Both the position numbers and the translations under genes were made by a program. The notes under the pieces were generated by a model. That model saw only the letters and a program-made list of their open reading frames with translations, had not been told where the DNA came from and did not search any database. Positions 11,566-22,800 of a stretch of 64,000 nucleotides of DNA are shown piece after piece. How positions within the stretch are numbered: the stretch's first letter is position 1; each line of letters starts with the position of its first letter. The DNA is from Neomonachus schauinslandi (Eukaryota > Chordata > Mammalia > Carnivora > Phocidae): contig NC_058404.1 of the NCBI RefSeq assembly GCF_002201575.2, forward strand, positions 159,098,016 to 159,162,015. Direction: 5' to 3'.

Positions 11566-11947
11566 CTTCAGTGGTCCCTGGAGCTGCACTTTCGCTCAGC
11601 GTTGCCAGGCACCTGCCATTTGCATCTTCCTCTGTTAATTGTGTGGCAGGTTCATACTGCAGGATTGCATCCAAATCATGGAAGAACTTCATAGTTTTAG
11701 AGCTGTCTCCAGAGTTATGAGCATATTTAACTGTTCTGTATTCATATTTGAGATTTTTGTACTTTGCCCGGCACTGTTTCCAGTCTCTGTATACTCCTAG
11801 TGCTTGCAGCCTTTTAGCAATGTAAATGAATATTCCTTTATTTCTCAGGGTTCCATAAAGTTGTTCTCGTATATTTTTTTCTGCCCAGACACTAAGCAAA
11901 GCTTTAACCTCTTCTTCAGTCCAGTGCTTTCCTGCTCCACTCTCCAT
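11566..11947 (-). CDS. Unrecognised gene, exon A: Myb/SANT-like DNA-binding domain 1 with start codon
   Basis: Intact minus-strand reading frame inside PPAT intron 1. An ATG at 11947-11945 opens MESGAGKHWTEEEVKALLSV. The roughly 90-residue domain has the trihelix (Myb/SANT-like, Pfam Myb_DNA-bind_4 type) pattern: two spaced Trp, RNKGIF, RDWKQCRAKYKNLKYEYR and FFHDLDAIL. It ends at a good donor (ACTGAAG|GTAAAA, phase 1). An acceptor-like TTTCCAG lies 15 bases before the ATG, so an upstream noncoding exon is possible. The domain is probably nuclear and DNA-binding; its target is unknown. I do not recognise the gene. Confidence 0.75.
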
Positions 11948-12882
11948 GTTGAAAGTGACCTGGAAATGATTCACTATTTCTAGCCAAGGTTTTGTTTCCT
12001 AGGAAACCAGACGGCTGGTTGTCAATAAGCTCCAAAGAGCTGAAAAGATCTAGTTTAACTGGTTCAAGCTGCCTGAGGGGAGTAACTTGAGAAACTGCCA
12101 AATAAGCAGGCTTTGTGATTAAAGAAGCCTGAACCTAAATGATTCCTAACGTTTTTCATTTCAGCCTTAAGGGAAAATTACCCTTGAGATGAAAGGGAAG
12201 GAAAACCATTTTTTTATTTCTTTTCTTACATAATTTATTCTGGTTTACTAAATGATTGATTTTAGAAAAATTATTTTAGAAGTGGTTGGCAGAGGTTTTT
12301 TCTGCCCTAAGATTTATGGCTAACGTTAATTTTTCCCCCTCTGATACGAATCATTTAGTCTTCTAGCATAGGTTAACATTAAAGACCACATCATTTCACT
12401 AAAGAAATCCTATGTCACAAATGACCCAGTCTTACAGGATGTATGGTATTATGCATGTCTATTTAATGTACTGATGATTTAATAAAATTTCAAATTTAAT
12501 TTTTTTAGATTTTTGCTTTGTGGGTATCCTTAATGTTGTAGTTTTTCTTGTTATTAAAATACCTAAACAACTACAGCATGTAATTTAGAAAAAGATCCAT
12601 TTTACCAAATAAGTCAATATATTAATTATTAATGTATACATACGTATATTAGAGATTTACTTTTTATTTCTACCGTGATATATATTCTTTGGAACAAAAA
12701 TTTGTTAATGTTTAGAGCATTTGTTCAGAACTATTAAAAATTGTGGAGCATTTAGAACCTTTATCATTTGATACTCCACAGTAGTACAGATCCTCTTAAG
12801 TCTTACTGTGTGTTATGCTACCTCTGGCCTAGCTTTTGGCCTTCTTCTCTATCTATATCGTCACCTTAAAAATACTAACACG

Positions 12883-13083
12883 GGGGGCGCGTGGGTGGCT
12901 CAGTCGTTGAGCGTCTGCCTTCGGCTCAGGTCATGATCCCAGGGTCCTGGGATCGAGTCCCACATCGGGCTCCCTGCTCGGCGGGAGCCTGCTTCTCCCT
13001 CTCCCATTCCCTCTGCTTGTGTTCCTGCTCTCACTCTCTCTCTCTCTCTGTCAAATAAATAAATAAAATCTTAAAAAAAAAAA
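12883..13083 (+). mobile_element. Carnivore SINE, sense
   Basis: GGGGGGCGCGTGGGTGGCTC head. Target duplication AAATACTAACAC on both sides. Confidence 0.93.
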
Positions 13084-13349
13084 ATACTAACACAGGAAAT
13101 GAAATACAAAGTGCCTGATCAGCTTAGGATTTTTAGAAGCAGCATTTATTTTTTTGGTGATAACTAAAGTGATAGATACGTGTTGAGAAAAAAGTGGAAA
13201 GTGCAGAAAAGCAAAGCAAAAACCTCAAAAATAAATGAATTTTGTTCATGGTTCTATTACCCACCACTAGGCATTTTACCTGCTAATTTATTTGGAGATT
13301 TCCATTTATATCTACATACTCAACTTTATTTAGAGGTCACATAGGACAG

Positions 13350-13595
13350 AGATGAGAAGCACAAGTTCTCTAGTCAGACTGTGTTCTCATCCTGGCTCTG
13401 CCACTGCTCTCTGTGTAACATTGGGCAAGTTACTTAACCTCCGTTTCTTTAGTGTCCTTATCTGTAAAATGGGAATGATAATCATAGTATCTATTTCAAA
13501 GGATTGTTGTGAGAGCCTGATACATTAGATCATTCATGTAAATGCTTAGGACAGTGCCTGGTGTGTTAGTTGGAACTCAGACACTATCATCTGCT
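13350..13595 (+). repeat. MIR
   Basis: Core tGGCTCTGCCACT ... GGGCAAGTTACTTAACCTCC ... CTGTAAAATGGGAATGATAA ... ACAGTGCCTGG, the near-complete MIR pattern. Confidence 0.9.
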
Positions 13596-13745
13596 GCTTG
13601 CTAGTCACATCATCATGAGTCAAGTGGCACTAGCATGTAATGTGTTGTCAGTTCCTGGATGCTCTTGAGGAAAGTATGCTTCATAGAGAAGCTTATCAAT
13701 GAGGTAAATTTATACTTAACAGTTAATGCCTTTTTATATTCACAG

Positions 13746-13812
13746 GGGTCAGGAGAGTGCTGGTATTGTGACCAGCGATGGGAATTCAGTACCAACATTC
13801 AAAACACACAAG
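13746..13812 (+). CDS. PPAT: PPAT exon 2
   Basis: The first base completes an Arg codon begun in exon 1; the exon then encodes 22 residues starting GQESAGIVTSDG, part of the N-terminal glutaminase domain. Acceptor CACAG and donor AAG|GTATAT; it ends in phase 0. Confidence 0.95.
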
Positions 13813-16800
13813 GTATATTTGAACATAATGAAATGTTGATAATAAAGATAACAACAGCCAGGTGATAACTCGTATGTTGGTGGGGGAAGGAAATTTGAAT
13901 AAATAATTTGCATATAGAAGTCATACTCTTTGATCAGCCGTTTCCATTTGTCAAATGAGGGTGCATTTCTTTCCGCGTGGTAGTTTGTTAGACTGACTCA
14001 TTGAAACAGGTCATTTACTTAAATATTTTAACATGCTTTGAATTTTTAAAATGCATTTTAAAAAATTTGACAAATTTTATTGTTTATTACATCTGTTCTT
14101 CAATGTTTTAATGAAAAGACTCATAAAACAAGCACTTCAACATTGTGAATGTATTAAATGCCATTGAATTGTTTACCTTAAAATGGTTAATTTTATGTTA
14201 TGTGAATTTCACCTCAAATTTTTTTCTAAAAATGTTTTATGGTTCTTACAATTAGGTTAGTCCTTATTTAAGATTAGAATTTGGAGCACAGAGGAATTAA
14301 GTGAAGTGCATTGTCTAATTTGGGATTGCCTGAGCAGAAACTTAAAAGCCTTTACTGACTAGGGCCACAAGTCTGTTTTTTTTCTAAGATGAGCTTTTAC
14401 TTTGACTTTGCAAGGGAATGGGTCTTGTAAATCATGTCTTTACTCAAGACAATTTGAAGAAATTATATATTTCAAACCTTGGAATTGGACACACAAGATA
14501 CGCCACTACAGGAAACTGTGAATTAGAAAATTGTCAGCCCTTTGTTGTTGAAACACTTCACGGGAAAATAGCTGTGGCACATAATGGCGAATTGGTAAAT
14601 GCTGCTCAATTAAGGAAAAAGGTAAGTGTTTTTAATGCTTTTTATCATGATTAGGATAAATGAATGAAATGAAGTTATTGGGGATCTTGGTGCAGGATAT
14701 TTTCTAATTGTTGCCACCTGTTACTTACTGCAAAGGACAACTGTATTAGAATTACCTGGAGTACTTGTTATACTTGCAGATTCTAAGATATCACCCCAGA
14801 GTCTGGGGTGGGAGGGTGGTCAGTCAGCATTTTAATATGCTTCTAAGATGATTCTAATGTACTGCTTTAGGGTAGAGATTTGGAAAAGTTAATATATGGT
14901 TGTTGTTAGAAACGAGAAGTTAGGGTTTATGGACTCTTCCTATCCCTTTAGCTTTTGTCCTTATGTTCAAAGCATAAGAAGAAAACAGAATATAAACTTG
15001 AAGATAACAAATATAAGAAAAAGTGATTTGGAAACAATTACAGGAAACCACTTGGAGAAAGGGCAAAGAGAGTTTACTTAGGTTCTTTTTGTTCACAGCA
15101 TGGTATTTGGAGCATTCTGTGTTAATTTGTGCCTATACCTTTATTCATCATCATTTCATCTTCCTTTTTTTAAAATTACTTGGTATATTTATATTCCTGA
15201 TAGCTTAATTATCCTTTCTTGCCATTCATTTATTGACACCAAGTTTCTTCCATCCATTGGATTCTAATAATCTTGATCTGGTCACATTGCAAATAAAAAC
15301 CTCAGGTGGTATTCATTAACAGGATGGTTCTACACACACAGTTATCTCCTTAGCATTCTAGAACCAGGCATTTTACATGGGATAATTAGTGACAGAAGTC
15401 AAACTATGGTGAATTTTGATGGGTAGAAAATATCTAGAACCATGCTTCCATACCACTCATTGTCCTTTTATTTTCAATTCTAGCCTTAGTTATTTCCCAG
15501 AGCTTTCTTCTGCCCTCTTCTTGGGCTCTAGTATTATAATGATAATAAAATGTTTTTTTGCCCCCAAGTGAAAAAATAATTTTTTAATTCATACAATCAG
15601 AAAAGTATAAATATGAAGTAAAAATTAATTAAAAAAAAAGCTCACCCACTTAGAGATAACCACCAAAAGTTCAATTCTGAACGCTACCTAGCTCATTCTT
15701 TGTAGACATAACCCCTTACCCAGATGCTGGATTTCACTTCTACACATTTAGCTGCCTACTGAAAATGTTGTGTAGTATGAGTTTAAACTCAGCCTGTACA
15801 TGTCAGTGGTGATGTTCTCATCCTGGTCAGTCTTACTCAGAACCTCGTAATCATTATGAGAGTGTTCAACCAATTTTTATTACATCTTCTACATTTAGTT
15901 GTTCAATATGGTTAATTCCTTTATTCTACTCGATCAGCGATAATCAGTGAGGGTGGGTAGCCACCAGCACTACCACCAACAAACCTGGCTTGAGAGTCCC
16001 CACTGTAGTGTGCCACTCTTAAGAGAATGTGTCCTCTTGGTCAGGGTTGTCAAGGGCTGAAAATGTTAGCATCATAATTCCAAAGTCTTGTGCCTTCTCT
16101 ACTATCCCCCACCTTTATTGTAGGTCTACATTCCTTCAAACTTAGTTTTCAAAAGCTATTCTTTATGCTTCCTAGAACACTTTTTTTTTTCTTGCTTAAA
16201 AACCTTCAGAGACTTCCCATTGCCTCTAGCAGTGCTTCTCCATTACTATATACATGTCAACAGTAGAATGCGGGATTTTCTGATTTCTTTGTATAATGGT
16301 GGGCTGTTGGGTAAAGAAGGGTCAGGTGGAGCTTTCCCTCTAATGATTACACTTTTCTCCATTCCAAATAGCTTCTGCGGCACGGTATTGGTTTGTCAAC
16401 AAGTTCTGATAGCGAAATGATTACCCAGTTACTGGCCTATACCCCTCCTCAGGAACAAGATGGCACCCCAGATTGGGTAGCAAGGTAATTGTAAAACTAG
16501 GCTAAGCTCATAGCTCTGGTAACAAGAGCTCTGTCTTCCATGTGTTTATAACTGAAGTTATTCATTCAATTATTTAATTAATTTCAGGATTAAAAACTTA
16601 ATGAAGGAAGCACCCACAGCATACTCCCTGCTTATAATGCACAGAGATGTTATTTATGCAGTACGAGATCCTTATGGAAATCGTCCTTTATGCATTGGAC
16701 GTCTTATGCCTGTATCTGATATAAATGATAAAGGTAATGCACCTCAGAAGAAATGTAATTTCATAGTGCTTTTCCAAGTCATTGTCCTACTGTTGACACA

Positions 16801-19800
16801 CCCTCAAATCTTGAGGCATAGGAAGCTTATAAGTGAGAAGGAACTAGGTAAAAAGAAAAAAAAATGGCAATTTCTAACGTTCATTTCTTTGAGTATTTCT
16901 GAGGATGAACCTTTTTTTTTTTTTTAGATTTTATTTATTTATTTGAGAGAGAGAGAATGAGAGACAGAGAGCATGAGAGGGAGGAGGGTCAGAGGGAGAA
17001 GCAGACTCCCCGCCGAGCAGGGAGCCCGATGCGGGACTCGATCCCGGGACTCCAGGATCATGACCTGAGCCGAAGGCAGTCGCTTAACCAACTGAGCCAC
17101 CCAGGCGCCCAGGATGAACCATTTTTAAAGAATTTAATGGACATTCCTGTTTTGTCTGAATTGCCTTTGCCCAGCTTTTTCATTTGATTGTAGTATGATT
17201 TCAGTGATTTTCTTTTTGACTTACTAGACGTCTGTTTGAGACATTGAAATCAGTTTTTGAAAGAATTTTGGCATCATTAGTTTTATCTTTGGCTCAAGTT
17301 GAATGAAGATCAATGTGGTTTTTTTTTTTCTTCTCAAATTTTTATTTAAGTTCTAGTTAGATTCATGTGCTCTTAAAGTTGTAGAAATGGAAAAAGAAAG
17401 TTGTAGAAATGGATTTTTTAAATTTATCTATTTGGTGTTTAACTGCTCACTTGAAATAGGTAGCCTCTTGTAAAATTTCTTGAATCCATTAACTATATTG
17501 CCTTGTGATTTACAGAGAAAAAATCTTCAGAAATAGAAGGATGGGTGGTATCTTCAGAATCTTGTAGCTTTTTATCAATTGGTGCAAGGTAAGTTTTGTT
17601 TCACTCAGCATGTTCACTTTTTCCACATCAATAAAAAAATTTTTTAAATGAAAGTTTTCTTTCTGATGTCTGCAAGAAGACATATCTATAAATGCAGTTT
17701 CTTTTGTACATTGTACTCAGCAGTTGTACTGACTTTAATGTTCCTGTAATACCTTCTAATTCTGAAACTGGCATCTTGTTTTCAGTCCCATGAGACCCAT
17801 TTTTAGAAAGCAAGAATCAAGAATCTCTTCAACAAGGAATAGTTATGATCAAAAAATTTAAGCCAGAATAAAAATGTTCTCTTTAGCCTCTATTCTTCCA
17901 AAACTCAGTAAAACTTAGGGCTTTTATTTTTTAAAATTCAAAATTAGAATTTAGGGGTAATATACATATTAGATTTACTGCTGGAGGAATATTACTTTTT
18001 AATTTTTTAAGCCAGCTCTTAAACTGAACCACTTTTCCTTTTTTTTTTTTTTTAAAGATTTTATTTATTTATTTGAGACAGAGAGAATGAGAGAGAGAGC
18101 ACATGAGAGGGGGGGAGGGTCAGAGGCAGAAGCAGGCTCCCTGCCGAGCAGGGAGCCCGATGCGGGACTCAATCCAGGGACTCCAGGATCATGACCTGAG
18201 CCGAAGGCAGTCGCCCAACCAACTGAGCCACCCAGGCGCCCCCACTTTTCCTTTATAAGGGCAGGGACTCTCTGTGTACTCTACAATAGATGTTATTATC
18301 GGTCTTAAGGACTGGTTTATTTAAAGTCTTCTTTCTTCAACATTGTTTCCCAAGATATTACCGTGAAGTCTTGCCTGGAGAAATCGTGGAAATAACCAAA
18401 CGTAGTGTCCAAACTCTTGACATTATACCAAGGTCTGAAGGAAACCCGATGGCTTTTTGTATCTTTGAATATGTTTATTTTGCAAGACCAGATAGTATAT
18501 TTGAAGGTAAATAAAATATCTTTAACTTTTTATATAAGTGTTGTATTTATCTCATCAAAACATGGCAGTTCTTTTTTTTTTTTTAAAGATTTTATTTATT
18601 TATTTGACAGAGACACGGCAAGAGAGGGAACACAAGCAGGGGGAGTGGGAGAGGGAGAAGCAGGTTTCCCGCCGAGCAGAGAGCCCGATGCGGGGCTCGA
18701 TCCCAGGACTTTGGGATCATGACCTGAGCCGAAGGCAGACGCTTAGCTGACTGAGCCACCCAGGCGCCCCTGAAACGTGGCAGTTCTTGGTTCGAAGGCT
18801 TACCTGGCTCTTTAGAGGCACATTGCTTACATGTTGTGGATATGGGACTGAATCTACAAGTCATATGATCACTATTTTTCCCTTTCATTTGATTCCTGGA
18901 TTTTGTTTTCCTTTTTAGGAGTAAGGATTATGATGTTCAGATGTGTATTAAGGCCAGGGGTTTTTTTTTTGAATAGTGAATTCCCCAGTTTATGTATTTC
19001 CACTTTAGTTGTTTTATATATTTTACTTTACTTTTTATACTCCATGTATGGCATTCTAACAAGCTAATTTTCGTAGAATAATAATATCATGTTAAGTAAA
19101 AATAATCCATTTCCTTTTCCAAACCTTCCAGACCAAATGGTTTACACAGTAAGATATCGCTGTGGTCAGCAGCTCGCAATTGAAGCCCCTGTGGATGCAG
19201 ATTTGGTTAGCACTGTTCCAGAATCTGCTACACCTGCTGCTCTTGGTTACGCAGGAAAGGTATTTTCTTTGGACATGTAGTGAAATGCTCTTGAGCACTG
19301 AAATTAGAAATCCTTGTATATAAAGAGAAACTTACCGACACATTATAAGGAAAAAGAAAATGCTGGGTCCTTTCCAAGGGTTATTTTCCAGCCTTTTCAT
19401 TCAATGGCACTATGATAGTGGAGTCCACCCAAAGATTAGCAGAATGATCCTCTTCATTTAAAAAGATAACATCATGGGAAAACAAAAAAGGTAACATCAT
19501 GAATATATATAGAATTTAGTGGTAATATTTACTTATTAAAACCTATTTCTTGAAGTACCCTGGTGTATTCCCTATTTAGTATGGGTGATAATAAAGCAAT
19601 TTATGTTCATTTTGTGTAATATTTTTAAATTTATTTATTTTAAGTAGGCTCCGTGCCAAGTGCAGAGCCCAACGCAAGGGTTCTAATTCACGACCCTGAG
19701 ATCAAGACCTGAGCTGAGATCAAGGGCCGGTCGTTTAACCGACTGAGCCACCCAGGCGCCCTTTTTTCTTAAACTTTTTTTTTTTAATGTAATGTTTTTA

Positions 19801-22800
19801 GTACTATGCTTAATTTCATTTTTCATGACTAGGTAGATAATATAACTATAGTGATCCTGGGGTGTCCTGCTCAACATTCACTATGTTGAAAAGTTTAACT
19901 TACTAGTTTTTAAAAGAAATAATATGCATACATTTTAGGTTAGTATTACCTTGAAAGATGGAGAAATCCTGCCTGCCCCCTCAGAAAGTATATCCTTTGC
20001 ATACTGGTTTTAATTCATTTCTTGCTGATAATTTTTAATTGCTGTGAATTTTTCTGACAGTGATTTATTCTTTGTCATGTCTTCACACGCTTAGTGTTCC
20101 CTTCCAGGACAGAGAAATATTTGTTTAAAAGCATTATAACTCCTGGCAAAATGAATTGGTTTTCCCACTGAGTATATTACTTTGAATGATATTTCTTTTT
20201 GCCTTTTTCCCCTACAATTTAAATAGTGAAGGAAAATTGTAATCTGTTAATGGAGAGTTCAGAATAGCAATTTCAAATGTTTGTATACATATTATAATGG
20301 AAGCATGACCTAGAGAAAATAGGAACCTAGGGTTCTCTATTTATTGCTGCTCATTGTCCTTTTATTTCTTGTCTATCAGTGTGGGCTTCCATATGTGGAA
20401 GTGCTATGTAAAAACCGGTATGTAGGAAGAACCTTCATTCAACCAAACATGAGGTTAAGACAACTTGGTGTTGCAAAAAAATTTGGAGTATTGTCGGACA
20501 ACTTTAAAGGCAAAAGAATTGTTCTTGTAGATGATTCAATTGTAAGAGGCAATACCATTTCACCCATAATCAAATTGCTCAAAGAATCTGGTGCAAAAGA
20601 GGTAAGTAATATTAAAACATATCCTAAAGTACTGATAATTAACAATAGGATACTGGCATAAAAATTGCAGTGTAGTACAGTGAATAAAAATGGATAGTTC
20701 AATATAATAAATTGTCATCTTTCATATAAGTTGGTTTAGTAATAACTGTGCAGTAACTTGGAAAACATGTATGTAATTTTAAAAACTAAAACCACAAAAT
20801 AGAGTGCTTTTTAAATTTTTAGAGTATTTTTCTTTTTGAAGATGCAGAGCAAATCCTATTGTAATAAATTTGCCACACCGGGTTATATTTTTAAATCTCA
20901 GAGCTTATTCTAACTCTAAATATCTCAGTAATTCAAATTACAGAAGTGATTTTAAAAAATAAACATTACTGAAGAGATGTAATTTACAACTAATAGTTGA
21001 ATGGATTCAAAAATAAAGTCTCTTGTAGGAGAAAGTGGCATGGAAAGCAGTGGCAGTCTTTCTACAAAGCTTTAAAGATAATTGTAATTATGAGGGACAC
21101 CTGGGCGGTACAGTCATTTCAGAGTCTGACTCTTGGTTTCCACTCAGGTCATGATCCCAGGGTCATGAGATCAAGCCTGGCCTTGGGCTCCGTGCTCAGC
21201 ATAGAGTGTGCTTGAGACTCTCTCCCTCTCCTTCTGCCTCTTCTGCCCTGCCTGCTTGTGTGTGTGCTCTCTCTCTCTAAAAAGTAAATAAATGAATAAA
21301 AAAAAAGTAATTGCAATTATGAGTTTCCAACTTTTTTATGACTGTTATTATGATTTGATAATCTCTTCAGATTTTTTTTTTTTTAAGAGTTTGTGAGTGT
21401 GTGAGGGGGTTAGGGGCAGAGGGAGAGGGAGAAAGAATCTTAAGCAGGCTCCATGAGGAGCATGGAGCCTGAATTGGGGCTCAGTCTCATGACCCTGAGG
21501 TCATGACCTGAGCCAAAATCAAGAGTTGGACTCCTAACTGACTGAGCCACCCAGGCGCCCCTTACACGATTATTCTTAAAATGCATGTCAAAATAATATG
21601 TGAAAATGATTTCTTTCCAAGGTACACATTAGAGTGGCTTCACCACCAATTAGATATCCATGCTTTATGGGAATAAACATACCAACAAAAGAAGAGCTTA
21701 TTGCCAATAAACCTGAATTTGAACATCTTGCGAAATATCTGGGTAGGTATTAAAATTTCTATAAACTTTATTTATTTTTTATTTTTATTTTTTTTTAAGA
21801 TTTTATTTGACAGAGAGAGACACAGCGAGAACAGGGAACACAAGCAGGGGGAATGGGAGAGGGAGAAGAGGCTTCCCGCCGAGCAGGGAGCCCAGTGTGG
21901 GGCTCGATCCCAGGACCCTGGCTGGGATCATGACCTGAGCTGAAAGCAGACGCGTAACGACTGAGCCGCCCAGGCACCCCTAAACTTTATTTATTAACAG
22001 AGAAAATCCAAAGCTTGTCAGTCTTTACACTTGTAATAAAAAAAAAAACAATGTCCAGTATTTGTTAAAAATACGTATTGTATGACATGTTGAGCCGATA
22101 TTGAACACTATCCTGAATAATGAGAGTGCCTGGTGTATATAGACACCGTGGTAAATGCTGTATTGGAGACCAAGGCCAAGGTGAGATCAGGTGGAAAGGA
22201 AGAAAGGCTTTCCAGGTAGAGGGAACTGCAGGCAGATCAGTTAAAGCCTTACAAAGATCAGATCCCAAGAAAAAAATAATTTTACCACAGATTCTAATAG
22301 AATAATTTGGATGTGGGTACAAATCGAAAAGTGAAAAGCTACTGTAGAGTTATCTTTAATAATGAAGTCAGCAGAATTGGAGATCTAGGTTATCCTGGAT
22401 AAAACATTTGCTTTTCAAATTAGGTGAGATGAAGTATTTAAATAGCACACAGATGTTTAGCCAGTGTACCTTGGTACCTCCACACTGCTTGATTACGGCT
22501 GATGCTTCTTTTGACATGCCTATGCCTTACCAGTTAAATATTTTGAATATCACCCAATTGATATCTTATTGTGAACATTTACTCTTTGCCAGGAACATAT
22601 CTATATTATTGTAATAATATCACAGCTACTCTACAGTTAGGCCATGTTTCCCTTATCTTATAAATGAAAAAATAGACTTAGGAAAAGTAAGTGACCTTGA
22701 GCTTATATTTGAACCCAGATTTTCCTGACTTCAAAGTCTATTTTCGTTATCAAGAAAATTACTCCTGAAGCTTACTGAATCCATTCTAGATTTGAAGCCT

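Larger units (their letters stand above)
1..13745 (+). other. PPAT: PPAT intron 1 (distal part)
   Basis: No PPAT coding sequence or CpG island is seen here, so exon 1 lies left of position 1. Contents: about a dozen SINEs, remnants of MER5-type and MaLR elements, a CA microsatellite, one MIR, and the antisense SANT-domain exons. I see nothing recognisable in 1795-2550, 5630-6930, 7140-8265, 8850-9980, 10850-11560 and 12120-12880 beyond AT-rich unique DNA. Confidence 0.8.
13813..16371 (+). other. PPAT: PPAT introns 2 and 3
   Basis: Intron 2 (13813-14414) and intron 3 (14622-16371) are AT-rich and unusually free of carnivore SINEs. Intron 3 has a MER5-like remnant near 14,735-14,880; otherwise nothing recognised. 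Confidence 0.7.

Noticed and set aside
1..13745. PPAT exon 1 within the window
   Set aside because: No sequence encoding the propeptide or the Cys-initiated glutaminase start, and no CpG island, is found; exon 1 must be left of the window.
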